Shown: positions 35,049-45,200, counted from the stretch's first letter. The stretch is DNA of 64,000 nucleotides from Aurantibacter sp034110465 (GCA_034110465.1 JAWUZD010000009.1:248001-312000); one strand, 5' to 3'. The notes: generated from the letters alone by a model not told the origin. Numbers and translations are program-made.

Positions 35049-37175
35049 TTATTTTTCAAGTTTTAATTGAATACGTTTACGAGTAACATCTACATCTAAA
35101 ACTTTAACTATAATTTGTTGATGCAAGCTAACGTGAGCATTGACATCTTTTACAAAACTATCCGATAAATTTGACACGTGAATTAAACCGCTTTCTTTAA
35201 TTCCAATATCTACAAAACAACCAAAAGCTGTTATATTATTGACTATTCCAGGTAATAATTGACCAAAAGACACATCTTCTATGCTTTTAATATTCTGATT
35301 AAAAGCGAACACTTTTGCTTGTTCTCTAATATCTAATCCTGGTTTTTTTAATTCCGAAATTATATCTTCCAACGTTAAAATTCCAACTTCTTCTGAAATA
35401 TAATTTTTTAAAGAAATTTTATTTAAAGCTTCCGTGTTTCCAATTAATTCTTCTACAGATATTTTAACATCTTTTGCCATTTGCTTTACTAAAGCATAAC
35501 GTTCTGGATGAACCGATGAATCGTCTAATGGGTTTTTAGCTTTTTTAATACGTAAAAAACCAGCACTTTGTTCGAATGCTTTTTCACCTAAACGTGGTAC
35601 TTTCTTTATGTCTATTCTACTTTTAAACCCACCTATTTCTGTTCTATAATCGCAAATGTTTTCTGCTAATTTTGGACCAATTCCAGAAACATAACTTAAT
35701 AAACTTTTACTTGCGGTGTTAATATTTACACCAACAGAATTTACACAATTTTCTACAACCAAGTCCAATTGCTTTTGAAGTTTGTTTTGGTCTACATCAT
35801 GTTGGTATTGTCCAACACCAATAGATTTAGCATCTATTTTAACCAATTCGGCTAACGGATCTTGTAAACGTCTTCCAATAGAAACAGATCCACGTACCGT
35901 AACATCGTAATCTGGAAATTCTTCACGAGCAATTTTACTTGCAGAATAAATACTTGCTCCAGCTTCGCTAACTACAAATACTTGAATATCATTTTTAAAA
36001 TGTATTTTTCTTACTAAAGCTTCAGTTTCTCTTGATGCAGTTCCGTTTCCAATAGCAATAGCATCTATTTTATAAGCTTCGGCAAGATTACCTATTTTTT
36101 TTATAGCACCAATACTATCATTTTGTGGTGCGTGCGGATAAATGGTTTCATTGTGTTTTAAATCGCCTTTTTCGTCTAAACAAACCAATTTACAACCACT
36201 TCTAAATCCAGGATCTAAAGCCAATACGCGTTTTTCTCCTAAAGGTGAACCTAGTAATAATTGTTTTAAATTTTTAGCAAAAATGGTAATAGCAGCTTCA
36301 TCTGCCTTGTCTTTAGAGCTCTGTAAAGCTTCATTACTTAAAGATGGAAACAATAAACGCTTAAAAGCATCTTTAATAGCCAATTCAATCTGTTTTGTAC
36401 ATGTATTGTTAGATTTTATAATACGCGGTTCAATCTTGCTTAGAGCGAAATCAGTATCAACATCAATTTTAAATTTTATAAAACCTTCGTTTTCGGCTCT
36501 TAAAATGGCTAATAATCTGTGCGATGGAATGCGTTGTAAAGATTCTGACCAATCGAAATAATCTCTAAATTTTTGAGCAGATTCATTATCCTTTTTAGAC
36601 TTAACCACTTTAGTAACAATTTGCGCGTGTCTTTCTATTTGTGTACGCAAACCATTTCTAATATCTGTACGCTCGTTAACCCATTCTGCAATTATATGTC
36701 TTGCGCCTTCTAAAGCATCTTCTAAGGATTCTACATTGCCTTTAATGTATTTGTAAGCTAAACTTTCTATATCGTTAGCGTTTTGGCGCATAATAATTTT
36801 AGCCAAAGGTTCTAATCCGTTTTTTCGAGCAGTTTCTGCTTTCGTTTTTCTGCTTTTTTTGTACGGTAAATATAAATCTTCAAGTGTTGTAATATCTTTA
36901 CAAGCTTCAACTTTATTAGTTAGTTCTACTGTTAAAACATCTTGTTCTTGTAAAGCTTTTAGTATGGCTTTTTTTCGTTTTTGTAAGGCTTCAAAGATGT
37001 CTTTGTACTTAACAATTGCTTCAATCTGTAATTCATCTAAATTACCCGTAGCCTCTTTTCTATATCTAGATATAAACGGAATAGTGCAATCTTCGTTTAA
37101 TAAATCTATTGTGTTTTTTACTGAAGATTCTGAAATCTGCGTTTGAGCTATAATGTATTGTAATTCTTGTTGCAT
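35049..37175 (-). CDS. tex: Tex family RNA-binding transcription accessory protein
   Basis: A 708-residue protein with the Tex order: N-terminal helical domain (about 1-190), YqgF/RNase H-like domain (about 320-450, ALDPGFRSGCK and AIGNGTASRETE), helix-hairpin-helix region (about 480-560, INTASKSLLSYVSGIGP) and a C-terminal S1 RNA-binding domain (about 635-708, LPGIVNNITAFGCFVDIG). Tex binds nucleic acid and relates to transcription and stress tolerance. Length is slightly below the roughly 770 of proteobacterial Tex, as is common in this phylum. It is followed by the HDAC-family gene. Confidence 0.96.
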   Translation of the reverse strand: MQQELQYIIAQTQISESSVKNTIDLLNEDCTIPFISRYRKEATGNLDELQIEAIVKYKDIFEALQKRKKAILKALQEQDVLTVELTNKVEACKDITTLEDLYLPYKKSRKTKAETARKNGLEPLAKIIMRQNANDIESLAYKYIKGNVESLEDALEGARHIIAEWVNERTDIRNGLRTQIERHAQIVTKVVKSKKDNESAQKFRDYFDWSESLQRIPSHRLLAILRAENEGFIKFKIDVDTDFALSKIEPRIIKSNNTCTKQIELAIKDAFKRLLFPSLSNEALQSSKDKADEAAITIFAKNLKQLLLGSPLGEKRVLALDPGFRSGCKLVCLDEKGDLKHNETIYPHAPQNDSIGAIKKIGNLAEAYKIDAIAIGNGTASRETEALVRKIHFKNDIQVFVVSEAGASIYSASKIAREEFPDYDVTVRGSVSIGRRLQDPLAELVKIDAKSIGVGQYQHDVDQNKLQKQLDLVVENCVNSVGVNINTASKSLLSYVSGIGPKLAENICDYRTEIGGFKSRIDIKKVPRLGEKAFEQSAGFLRIKKAKNPLDDSSVHPERYALVKQMAKDVKISVEELIGNTEALNKISLKNYISEEVGILTLEDIISELKKPGLDIREQAKVFAFNQNIKSIEDVSFGQLLPGIVNNITAFGCFVDIGIKESGLIHVSNLSDSFVKDVNAHVSLHQQIIVKVLDVDVTRKRIQLKLEK

Positions 37176-37260
37176 CCTATTTATTTTAGAAAACGAATAA
37201 TTTTATAATCTTTTTTAGCGTTATAGTTATCCCGAATCCATTAATTTAAACTTCCGACTT

Positions 37261-37617
37261 ATGAAAATGACTTGCTTTATTTTTCTGCCTTTAATAGTTT
37301 GTAATATATCATTTTCTCAAGATATATTTGATCAAAACAGTTCGGAAAATGATAGTTTAAATAGTAGAAATTTAAAAGATAAACCTGCTGTATTTAAAAG
37401 TTATCCAAATCCTGTAGAAACCTATTTATATGTCATTGGAAACTTACGTTTACAATCTGTAGAATTTATAAATGTCTCTGGAAAAACACAACTTTTTTAT
37501 AAAGTGAATAAAGCCATAAACAGACTAGATACCTCTGAATTAAAAAAAGGAATGTACCTAATAAAAGTCACTAATGAAAATTATGCAATAGAAGTAAAGC
37601 GGATTGTAAAGTTATAA
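37261..37617 (+). CDS. tiny T9SS type A sorting-domain protein
   Basis: A 118-residue protein with a signal peptide (about 1-19, ending SFSQ). About 25 acidic residues follow and then a complete type A sorting domain (YPNPVETYLYVIGN, then SVEFINVSGK, KKGMYLIKVTN and a terminal RIVKL). Nearly the whole mature protein is the sorting domain, with no passenger. It may be a decoy, an anchor for a partner, or the remnant of a longer protein, though the frame is intact. Its 3' end overlaps the next, convergent gene by six bases. Confidence 0.82.
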   Translation: MKMTCFIFLPLIVCNISFSQDIFDQNSSENDSLNSRNLKDKPAVFKSYPNPVETYLYVIGNLRLQSVEFINVSGKTQLFYKVNKAINRLDTSELKKGMYLIKVTNENYAIEVKRIVKL

Positions 37618-38334
37618 TGCTGACGTGATAGAATATCCTGTTTCTAAAAATAATAAGTTGTATTCATTAATTACGCTTTTTTCAGAGCTACTACCAATTA
37701 TAATAACATTATTTTCTTTTTTTTCGAATATCATTAAACCACTAATGTTGATATTCTGTTTTAAAACAGAATATTTTAATACATATAGATTTTTATGCAT
37801 TACTTTTTTGTTCTCAAAAGATAAAACTTTAAAATTTTCAATATGAGTTTCTAATTCTGTTTTATTCTTTTCAGCATATTCCTTAAGACTCAATGTATTT
37901 AAGGAGTCAATGTTAACCATTATATTTGGACAGTAATCGAATTCATCTGTACAACTCTTTACTGAAGTAAGAATCATTTTTGGGTTTTCAAATTTTGTAT
38001 TTGTTTCCCATCTTTTTGGAATAGGTATATATGAGTTAATTTTACTTAAATATACTTCTTTATACATATAATCTTCATGGTCAAGTGTAAATTTAAAATC
38101 ACCATTTGAGTACTTTTCAACTTTATTTAATGTATTATTTTTGTAGTATTTCCATAATCCAGTTTTAAGGCCTTTACTCATATAACCATCAATTAATTTA
38201 ATTGAATCTTTGTTATATTCTATATATTTCCCGTGTAATTTTCCATTAATAATGTTTTTGTTTTGAGCGATGCTACTATTACAGACAACAAGATTAATTA
38301 AAATAAATCCGATTATAATTATATGTTTTATCAT
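37612..38334 (-). CDS. exported MORN-like (YwqK-type) repeat protein
   Basis: A 240-residue protein with a signal peptide (about 1-24, ending SIAQ). The mature N-terminus contains two MORN/YwqK-like units (NGKLHGKYIEY and SKGLKTGLWKYYKNN, about 31-65). The rest (about 100-240) is a mixed alpha/beta domain with two Cys (KSCTDEFDYCPN), somewhat like PsbP/DcrB-type lipoprotein domains. Function unknown. It is AT-rich and stands alone between tex and metG, convergent with the tiny T9SS gene. Confidence 0.75.
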   Translation of the reverse strand: MIKHIIIIGFILINLVVCNSSIAQNKNIINGKLHGKYIEYNKDSIKLIDGYMSKGLKTGLWKYYKNNTLNKVEKYSNGDFKFTLDHEDYMYKEVYLSKINSYIPIPKRWETNTKFENPKMILTSVKSCTDEFDYCPNIMVNIDSLNTLSLKEYAEKNKTELETHIENFKVLSFENKKVMHKNLYVLKYSVLKQNINISGLMIFEKKENNVIIIGSSSEKSVINEYNLLFLETGYSITSAL

Positions 38335-38408
38335 TTAATAAAAGTTTTATTTTTTGAATTACTAATGCTTCAAAATTAAGGCTTAAGTCTAAAGGATTAC
38401 TTCAAACT

Positions 38409-40475
38409 CTAACTAATAGGTAAACCATTCATAATACCAGATTTATCTGGGTTTACAAAAACTAAATCGCCTTCTGCATTTTCGGTCATTAAAATCATTC
38501 CTTCACTTTCTACGCCGCGTAAAGCTCTTGGCGCTAAGTTGACTAAAACAGTAACTTGTTTTCCAATAATGTCTTCTGGTTTAAAACTTTCTGCTATTCC
38601 AGAAACTATAGTTCTAATATCTATGCCTGTATCTACTTTTAAAACTAATAATTTTTTAGCTTTAGGCATTTTTTCGGCTTCAATAATAGTTCCAACGCGT
38701 AAGTCTAATTTTGTAAAATCATCAAAAGCAATCGTGTCTTTTTGAGGTTCTACTTTTTTGTTAGCTGCTTCGTTAGCTTTTTTACTAGCTTCTAACTTAT
38801 CTAATTGTAGTTGAATTTGTTCGTTTTCAATTTTAGAAAATAACAATTCGCCTTTTCCAATAGTATGATTTGCTGGTAATAAAATGTCTTGAGTTGAAAC
38901 TTCGTTCCAAGTTGTTTCTTTATCAAGTGTTGAGTGACAAAGAATGTTTTTCAACTTAGTAGAAGTAAAAGGTAAAAATGGCTCGCAAAGCGTAGCTAAA
39001 CCAGATGCTATTTGTAAGGCAACAAACATAATGGTTTTGGTTCTGGCTTCGTCTGTTTTAATTAATTTCCAAGGTTCTTCGTCTGCTAAATACTTGTTTC
39101 CAAGTCTGGCAACATTCATTAATTCTTGACTTGCTTCTCTAAAACGGTAACGTTCTAAAGAGCTTTCTATAACAGAAGGATAAGCTTTTAAAGTCTTTAA
39201 TGTTTCAGTATCAATGTCAGAAAACTCACTTGGTTCTGGAACAACGCCATTATAATATTTGTTAGTTAAAACAACCACACGATTAATGAAGTTTCCAAAA
39301 ATGGCGACTAATTCGTTATTGTTTCTTGCCTGAAAATCTTTCCAAGTAAAATCGTTATCCTTACTTTCTGGTGCATTAGCGGTTAACGTATATCTTAAAA
39401 CATCTTGTTGATTTGGGAAATCTTGTAAATAGTCTGGTAACCAAACGGCCCAATTTTTAGAAGTCGATAATTTCTGACCTTCAAGATTTAAAAATTCGTT
39501 TGCTGGAACATTATCTGGTAAGATATAAGAACCTTCTGCTTTTAACATAGCAGGGAAAATAATACAGTGAAACACAATATTGTCTTTTCCAATAAAGTGA
39601 ACCAATTTAGTATCGTCTTTTTTCCAGTAGTCTTCCCAGTTTTTACCTTCGCGTTCTGCCCATTCTTTGGTTGCAGAGATGTAGCCAATTGGCGCATCAA
39701 ACCAAACATAAAGTACTTTTCCTTTTCCGCCAGGAACAGGAACAGGAATTCCCCAATCTAAATCTCTGGTTACAGCTCTAGGACGTAATCCGTCGTCTAT
39801 CCAAGATTTACATTGTCCATAAACATTGGGTTTCCAGTCTTTTTTATGATCTTTTAGAATCCATTCTTTTAAAAAGGTTTCGTGCTTGTCTAAAGGTAAA
39901 AACCAGTGTTTTGTTTCTTTTAAACTTGGTACATTTCCAGTTATAGCCGATTTAGGATTAATTAAATCGGTAGCATTATGACTTGTTCCACATTTTTCAC
40001 ATTGGTCGCCATAACTTTCTTCATTACCACATTTAGGACAAGTACCAACAACAAAACGATCTGCTAGAAATTGATTTGCTTCAGCATCGTATAATTGCTC
40101 TGTAGTTTCTTCAATAAATCCATCTTTGTCGTAAAGAGTATTAAAAAATTCCGTAGCAGTTTCGTGATGTATTTTAGATGTTGTACGAGAGTAATTGTCT
40201 AAAGAAATTCCAAAATCTACAAAAGAATCTTTTATAATCTTATGGTATTTATCCACAATATCTTGTGGCGTTACACCTTCGTTTTTTGCTTTAATTGTAA
40301 TTGGTACACCATGTTCATCACTTCCACAAATAAAAGCAACATCGTTTCCAGTTAAGCGTTTGTAACGTGCATAAATATCTGCGGGAACGTAAACACCAGC
40401 TAAATGTCCAATATGAATTGGTCCATTAGTGTAAGGTAATGCTGCAGTAATAGTATATCTTTTTGGTGTACTCAT
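38409..40475 (-). CDS. metG: methionine--tRNA ligase
   Basis: A 688-residue class I aminoacyl-tRNA synthetase. HIGH is at residues 21-24 (GPIHIGHLAG). A zinc knuckle pair (CPKCGNEESYGDQCEKC) lies at about 144-160, and the KMSKS equivalent is KLSTS at about 335. The C-terminal 110 residues form a Trbp111-type tRNA-binding domain (DFTKLDLRVGTIIEAEKMP here split, then SGIAESFKPEDIIGKQV). It is the long dimeric bacterial form. A -7 box at 40615-40622 would give a leader of about 130 bases containing a hairpin repeat. Confidence 0.98.
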   Translation of the reverse strand: MSTPKRYTITAALPYTNGPIHIGHLAGVYVPADIYARYKRLTGNDVAFICGSDEHGVPITIKAKNEGVTPQDIVDKYHKIIKDSFVDFGISLDNYSRTTSKIHHETATEFFNTLYDKDGFIEETTEQLYDAEANQFLADRFVVGTCPKCGNEESYGDQCEKCGTSHNATDLINPKSAITGNVPSLKETKHWFLPLDKHETFLKEWILKDHKKDWKPNVYGQCKSWIDDGLRPRAVTRDLDWGIPVPVPGGKGKVLYVWFDAPIGYISATKEWAEREGKNWEDYWKKDDTKLVHFIGKDNIVFHCIIFPAMLKAEGSYILPDNVPANEFLNLEGQKLSTSKNWAVWLPDYLQDFPNQQDVLRYTLTANAPESKDNDFTWKDFQARNNNELVAIFGNFINRVVVLTNKYYNGVVPEPSEFSDIDTETLKTLKAYPSVIESSLERYRFREASQELMNVARLGNKYLADEEPWKLIKTDEARTKTIMFVALQIASGLATLCEPFLPFTSTKLKNILCHSTLDKETTWNEVSTQDILLPANHTIGKGELLFSKIENEQIQLQLDKLEASKKANEAANKKVEPQKDTIAFDDFTKLDLRVGTIIEAEKMPKAKKLLVLKVDTGIDIRTIVSGIAESFKPEDIIGKQVTVLVNLAPRALRGVESEGMILMTENAEGDLVFVNPDKSGIMNGLPIS

Positions 40476-40492
40476 AATTAATTGTAACTGTC

Positions 40493-40514
40493 AGGTCGAG
40501 CGCGGTCGAGACCT
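40493..40514. repeat. interspersed palindromic unit (TCGAG-type) in the metG leader
   Basis: An imperfect hairpin of 22 bases with arms AGGTCGA and TCGAGACCT around GCGCGG. It is far more GC-rich than its surroundings. From memory, similar TCGAGCGCnGTCGAGA units are scattered between genes in many flavobacterial genomes. Only one copy is present in this window. Confidence 0.55.
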
Positions 40515-40591
40515 ATTTTAAACCTCTAAAAAGCTGCGCTAATTTCTAAAATAATAAATAAATAATTATTTTAAATAATGCTTAAAGAGAC

Positions 40592-40609
40592 TAAACTTGA
40601 ATAAGTTTA
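40592..40609. other. hairpin at the expected 5' end of metG mRNA
   Basis: A perfect 7-4-7 inverted repeat, TAAACTTGAATAAGTTTA, lies 6 bases downstream of the metG -7 box. If transcription starts where expected, it would form a 5'-terminal stem that could stabilise the message. Confidence 0.35.
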
Positions 40610-40614
40610 AGCCA

Positions 40615-40622
40615 CAAAAGTA
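40615..40622 (-). promoter_or_regulatory. -7 box for metG
   Basis: The minus-strand sequence TACTTTTG matches TAnnTTTG. It is about 140 bases before the metG ATG; no closer good match was seen. Confidence 0.45.
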
Positions 40623-40665
40623 AGCATTTTACTACCGATTTAGAAAAAAAATGTACATTTACATT

Positions 40666-41682
40666 ATGAGTAAAAAAGCCTTAATTATAAGTTGTTTGTG
40701 CGTGTTTTTTTTCTTCGGAAGTTTTTCCGTTACAGCACAACAATCAACTAAAAATTTAAATTCTAAAGCATTGATACAACCACCATTTTTAAAAGCAGGC
40801 GATACCGTTGCTATTGTTGCTCCAGCAGGAATTCTAAAAAACAGGACCCAAGAACTTAGAGATGCAGTTAGCTTATTAAAAAAATGGGAACTTAATGCTG
40901 TGGTTGGAAAAAACGTATTTAATAATGGCGGACATTTTGCAGGAACAGATCAAGAACGTTGCGAAGATTTTCAATCTGCTTTAGATAATCCTAATATTAA
41001 AGCAATTTGGTCTGCTCGCGGCGGTTATGGTTCTGTTAGGGTTTTAGATTTGTTAGATTATACAAAATTTAAAAATAGTCCAAAATGGATTATTGGTTAT
41101 TCTGATATTACGGCTTTTCATAATCAAATGAATGTGTTAGGATTTCAATCGCTTCACGCAATTATGTGTACAAGTGTTACGGACGAATTAAAAGAGAATC
41201 CAGAATCGGTTATAACATTTAAAAAAGCCTTATTTGGCGAAAATTTAAGTTACACTTTGGAAGCTTCTAATTATAATAAATTAGGCCAAACCAAAGGACA
41301 ATTAGTTGGTGGGAATTTAGCTATTTTAACTAGTATGTTAGGTTCTAAAACTAGTTTAGAGACTAAAGATAAAATTATTTTTATTGAAGAAATTGGCGAA
41401 TATGCTTACAGTATAGATCGTATGTTACAAAGTTTAAAACGCGCTGGTTATTTTAAAAATTGCGCAGGTTTAATTATTGGCGATATGAGTAAGGTGAAGA
41501 AAAACACGACTAAATTTGGAAAACCAGTTCAACAAATTATTTTAGATGTGGTTTCTGAGTATAATTTTCCGGTAGCTTTTAATATGAAATCAGGACACGA
41601 ATCAGATAATCGTGCTTTGATTTTTGGGGCAGAAGTTAAGTTATTAGTGAGTAGATCTCAATCTATAGTTACTTTTGAATAA
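40666..41682 (+). CDS. exported LD-carboxypeptidase (peptidase family S66)
   Basis: A protein of about 338 residues that should cleave the L,D peptide bond of muropeptide tetrapeptides during cell-wall recycling. The S66 features are GDTVAIVAPAG, the ARGGYGSVR loop, the nucleophile Ser in GYSDITAFH (Ser146), Glu in FIEEIGEYAYSIDRML and His in KSGHESDNRALIFG. A hydrophobic N-terminus ending SVTAQQ predicts export, whereas many S66 enzymes are cytoplasmic. I chose the ATG at 40666 (MSKKALIIS) over one 15 bases upstream, because the longer form adds MYIYI before the signal peptide. Confidence 0.9.
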   Translation: MSKKALIISCLCVFFFFGSFSVTAQQSTKNLNSKALIQPPFLKAGDTVAIVAPAGILKNRTQELRDAVSLLKKWELNAVVGKNVFNNGGHFAGTDQERCEDFQSALDNPNIKAIWSARGGYGSVRVLDLLDYTKFKNSPKWIIGYSDITAFHNQMNVLGFQSLHAIMCTSVTDELKENPESVITFKKALFGENLSYTLEASNYNKLGQTKGQLVGGNLAILTSMLGSKTSLETKDKIIFIEEIGEYAYSIDRMLQSLKRAGYFKNCAGLIIGDMSKVKKNTTKFGKPVQQIILDVVSEYNFPVAFNMKSGHESDNRALIFGAEVKLLVSRSQSIVTFE

Positions 41683-41705
41683 TAATATCAAACTTGAAGG
41701 ATGAG

Positions 41706-41725
41706 ATTCCTGCCTACGCAGGAAT
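41706..41725. repeat. interspersed palindrome abutting the yraN start
   Basis: ATTCCTGCCTACGCAGGAAT has 8-bp arms around CTAC and ends one base before the yraN ATG. When translated with its flanks it gives the well-known DEIPAYAG peptide artefact. The core TCCTGC-N4-GCAGGA recurs in the terminator after aspS (62931-62946). Confidence 0.7.
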
Positions 41726-41726
41726 T

Positions 41727-42086
41727 ATGGCGCAACACAACGAATTAGGTAAAGAAGGCGAACAATTAGCAATCGATTTTTTAATTAAAAACGGTTACAG
41801 TATTAGAGAACGCAATTACCGATTTAATAAAGCTGAGGTTGATATAATTGCCAGTAAAAAAGATGTTTTAGCTATTGTAGAAGTTAAAACACGATCTACA
41901 AATGTGTTTGGGAATCCTGAAGACTTTGTAAAACCAAAACAGATTCAGAATTTGGTAAAAGTTGTAAACGAATATGTTATTGAAAACGATTTAGATGTAG
42001 AAGTAAGATTTGATATTATTGCGATAACCAAATCTAATGTAGGTTTTGATATTGAGCATTTAGAGAATGCTTTTTATCACTTTTAA
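41727..42086 (+). CDS. YraN family (UPF0102) protein
   Basis: A 119-residue protein of the YraN family, related to restriction-endonuclease-like/Holliday-resolvase folds. The motif order is LGKEGEQLAIDFLIKNGY, YRFNKAEVDIIA and the D-x(n)-E-x-K core (EVDII then AIVEVKTR). The exact function is unsettled. The frame is open 33 bases further upstream, but that extension (MKDEIPAYAGI) is the translation of a palindromic repeat, so the start is placed at MAQHNELGKEG. Confidence 0.9.
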   Translation: MAQHNELGKEGEQLAIDFLIKNGYSIRERNYRFNKAEVDIIASKKDVLAIVEVKTRSTNVFGNPEDFVKPKQIQNLVKVVNEYVIENDLDVEVRFDIIAITKSNVGFDIEHLENAFYHF

Positions 42087-42170
42087 TAATAATAGATACC
42101 TTACCTTATTAGTTTCTTCGCTAAGAGAAGTTGTAGAAGTAGTTGAATAGAACTAATTGTTTAAATACAG

Positions 42171-42192
42171 ATACTGCGTCGTGGCGCAGTAT
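42171..42192. repeat. interspersed 8-6-8 palindrome
   Basis: Arms ATACTGCG and CGCAGTAT surround TCGTGG, followed by ATGACA. It is GC-rich against the background. I recall similar CTGCGTCG...CGCAG units between genes of flavobacteria. It lies between yraN and the RND pump terminator. Confidence 0.55.
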
Positions 42193-42217
42193 GACAAACT
42201 AGAAAGCACTTCAAAAC

Positions 42218-42251
42218 AAAAAAAGCCTCAATTAATATAATTGAGGCTTTT
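42218..42251 (-). terminator. terminator of the RND efflux operon
   Basis: The 11-bp stem AGCCTCAATTA/TAATTGAGGCT (42224-42234 and 42238-42248) has a three-base loop. Seven A precede it on the plus strand, which gives the T run for the minus-strand transcript. Confidence 0.9.
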
Positions 42252-42269
42252 AAGTTGAGTTTGTTTTTC

Positions 42270-45200
42270 TTAATCTAACATTACTGTTTGATCGGAATTT
42301 TTAAAATCTAATCCTTCTTCTGGATTAGATGACTTACGTTTTAACCACATTTTTAATCTTACCGATAGGTAGAATAATGCTGGTACTACAATTAAGGTTA
42401 AAAAGGTTGCTACAAATAATCCGTAGATTACGGTCCAAGCTAATGGACCCCAAAAAATGACGTTATCTCCACCAAAATAAATTTTTGGATCAAATGAACT
42501 AAACAACGAGAAGAAATCTATATTTAGACCAATGGCTAAAGGAATTAAACCTAAAATGGTTGTAATTGCGGTTAGTAAAACAGGACGTAAACGTGCTTTT
42601 CCTGATTGAATAATTTGCGCTAATAATTCCTCTTTTGGCAAAAAAGTATTCTCAGACAAACCTAATGCGTTTTTCCTTCTATCGATTAATAACTGTGCAT
42701 AATCTAAAAGTACCACTCCATTGTTTACTACAATTCCGGCGAGTGATATAATTCCCATCATAGTCATCATAATAACAAATGGTGCTCCTGAAATTACAAT
42801 ACCACCAAATACACCTATTAAACTCAAGAAAATGGCAATCATAATAATTGTTGGTTTTGAAACAGAATTAAATTGAAAAATTAGTATCAAGAAAATCAAT
42901 CCTAAACCAGTAAAAAATGCGCCCATTAAGAATTCCATTTGTTTGTTTTGTTCTTCTATCTGACCTGTATAATTAAACTTTACACCTTTAGGCAATTCTC
43001 CAAATTCAGCCATTTCTTTTTCAATTTGCGCTACTGCAGCTGCTGCATCCGTATATCCTGGAGCTAAAGCAGAATAAACAGCAACCACACGTTTTCCTTC
43101 TTTATGCTTAATAGCACTAAATCCAGAATTATTTTTTTGAGAAGCAACAGAAGATACTGGGATTTCTTTTGTTTGACCAGAAGCCATATCTCTAAACGTT
43201 ATTTTTTGATTAAAAATAGCACTTTTATTATAGCGATTTTCTTCATTAAAGCGAACATAGATGTCAAAATCATCGCCATTTTCTTTATAGATTCCTGCTT
43301 TTGCTCCAAAAATAGAATTACGCAATTGTTGTCCTACTTGACCAGTACTTACGCCTAACTCTCCTGCTTTTTTTCTATCTACAACAACTTGCATTGATGG
43401 TTTGTCTTTATTAACATCAATCTTAAGTTCGTCTATTGCAGCAATGTTTTTGCTGTTAATAAACTCGCGCATTTTTTCAGCAAGATTAATTAACTCATTA
43501 TAATCTTCACCTTGAATTTCAATGTTAATTGGCGCTCCTGCTGGCGGTCCATTTGCATCTTTTTCTACTGAAATTAAAACACCAGGATAAATACCCGTTA
43601 AAGCGGTTTGAATTTTTTGTCTTAAAACTTCAGAATCTTTTCCGTTTCTATATTTATAGTCTCGCATAGAGGCTGTAATTTTTCCTTTATGAGGCATTTC
43701 TGCTGCAGATCCACCATCGGTTTGTGGGTTTCCTGCACCTTCACCAACTTGAGAAACGGCACTTTCTACTAAGAAATTTTCGCCATCTTTAATATATTCT
43801 GAACTATTAATTACACTGTAAACTTTTGCTTCAATTTTTTTTGTAATTGCATTTGTTTTTTCAATATCTGTTCCTTGTGGATACTCGATATAAACAATAA
43901 TTTGATTTGGTTTGTTATCTGGGAAAAATTCAATTTTAGTTCTTTGTGATGCTACAGAACCACCAAAACTCATAAAAGCTACAACTAATAACACAAACGA
44001 AGAAATAATTATAATTTGCGGTTTGTAACCTTTAAAAGCACCTTTTAAAATGCGTTCATAAAAATTCTCTAGGCTGACTAATGTTTTTGTTTGAAAACGA
44101 TTAGCCATCTTACGAATAACCAATCTGTAAATCCATAGCATAATAGCGGTAAAAATCATTACAGATCCTAAACCTCTATATGCGCCACCAAATACCATAA
44201 TTAGTAATCCAATTCCTCCAACAATTCCAGAAATAGTAATAATTTGTTTTAGTGGCATATCTTTATCTTCAATAGTCATAAATTGAGAGACTAAAACAGA
44301 ATTAAAGAATATGGCAACAAATAATGATGATCCTAAAACGACAGATAATGTAATTGGAAAATAAACCATAAATTCTCCCATTACACCAGGCCACATACCT
44401 AAAGGAATAAAAGCAGCTACTGTTGTTGCTGTAGAAATAATAATAGGAAATGCAATTTCTCCAATTCCTTTTTTGGCTGCATCAATTCGATTTAAGCCTT
44501 CTTCCTCCATTAAGCGATAGACGTTTTCTACTACAACAATTCCGTTATCGACTAACATTCCTAATCCCATAATTAATCCAAATAGAATCATTGTGTTCAT
44601 CGTATAGCCCAAGTAATTTAAAATCATTAAGGACATAAACATTGACATAGGAATTGCAAACCCTACAAATAACGCGTTTTTGAATCCTAAAAAGAACATT
44701 AAGACAGTTACAACTAATATGATTCCGAAGATGATATTATTAACCAAATCGTCAACTTGTCCAATAGTTTTTGAAGATTGATCGTTTGCAATGGTTACTT
44801 TTAAGTTAGTTGGAAAGACATTTGCTTTAGCATCTGCCACAATTTTCTGTACTTTTTCTGCAGCAGTAACCATATTTTTTCCTGCTCGTTTTTTTACATC
44901 AAGCATTACTACGGTTTCACCAAATTCTCTTGCAAATGTTGTTTTATCTTTTTCGGTAAATATAACTTCAGCAACATCTTTTAAGTAAATAGAATTTCCT
45001 TTTTCGGATTTAACAACAAAGTTATTAAGCTCATTTGGTGTATTAATTTCACCAACAATTCTAATGGTTCTTCTTTGTCCACTTGATATAAAATTACCTG
45101 CAGACATTGTCATATTTCCACGACTTATAGTGTTAATAATATCGTCAAAACTAACTTGAGAAGCCATCATTTTATAGATGTCGACAGCAACTTCAACTTC

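Noticed and set aside
36142..36561. 139-residue plus-strand frame inside tex
   Set aside because: It is antisense to a strongly conserved part of Tex and has no promoter or family resemblance.
37261..37617. Broken remnant of a larger T9SS gene
   Set aside because: The signal peptide and sorting domain are both intact in one frame with its own start, so there is no direct sign of decay.
40493..42192. CRISPR array from the palindromes
   Set aside because: The three units differ in sequence and are not regularly spaced; no repeat-spacer pattern exists.
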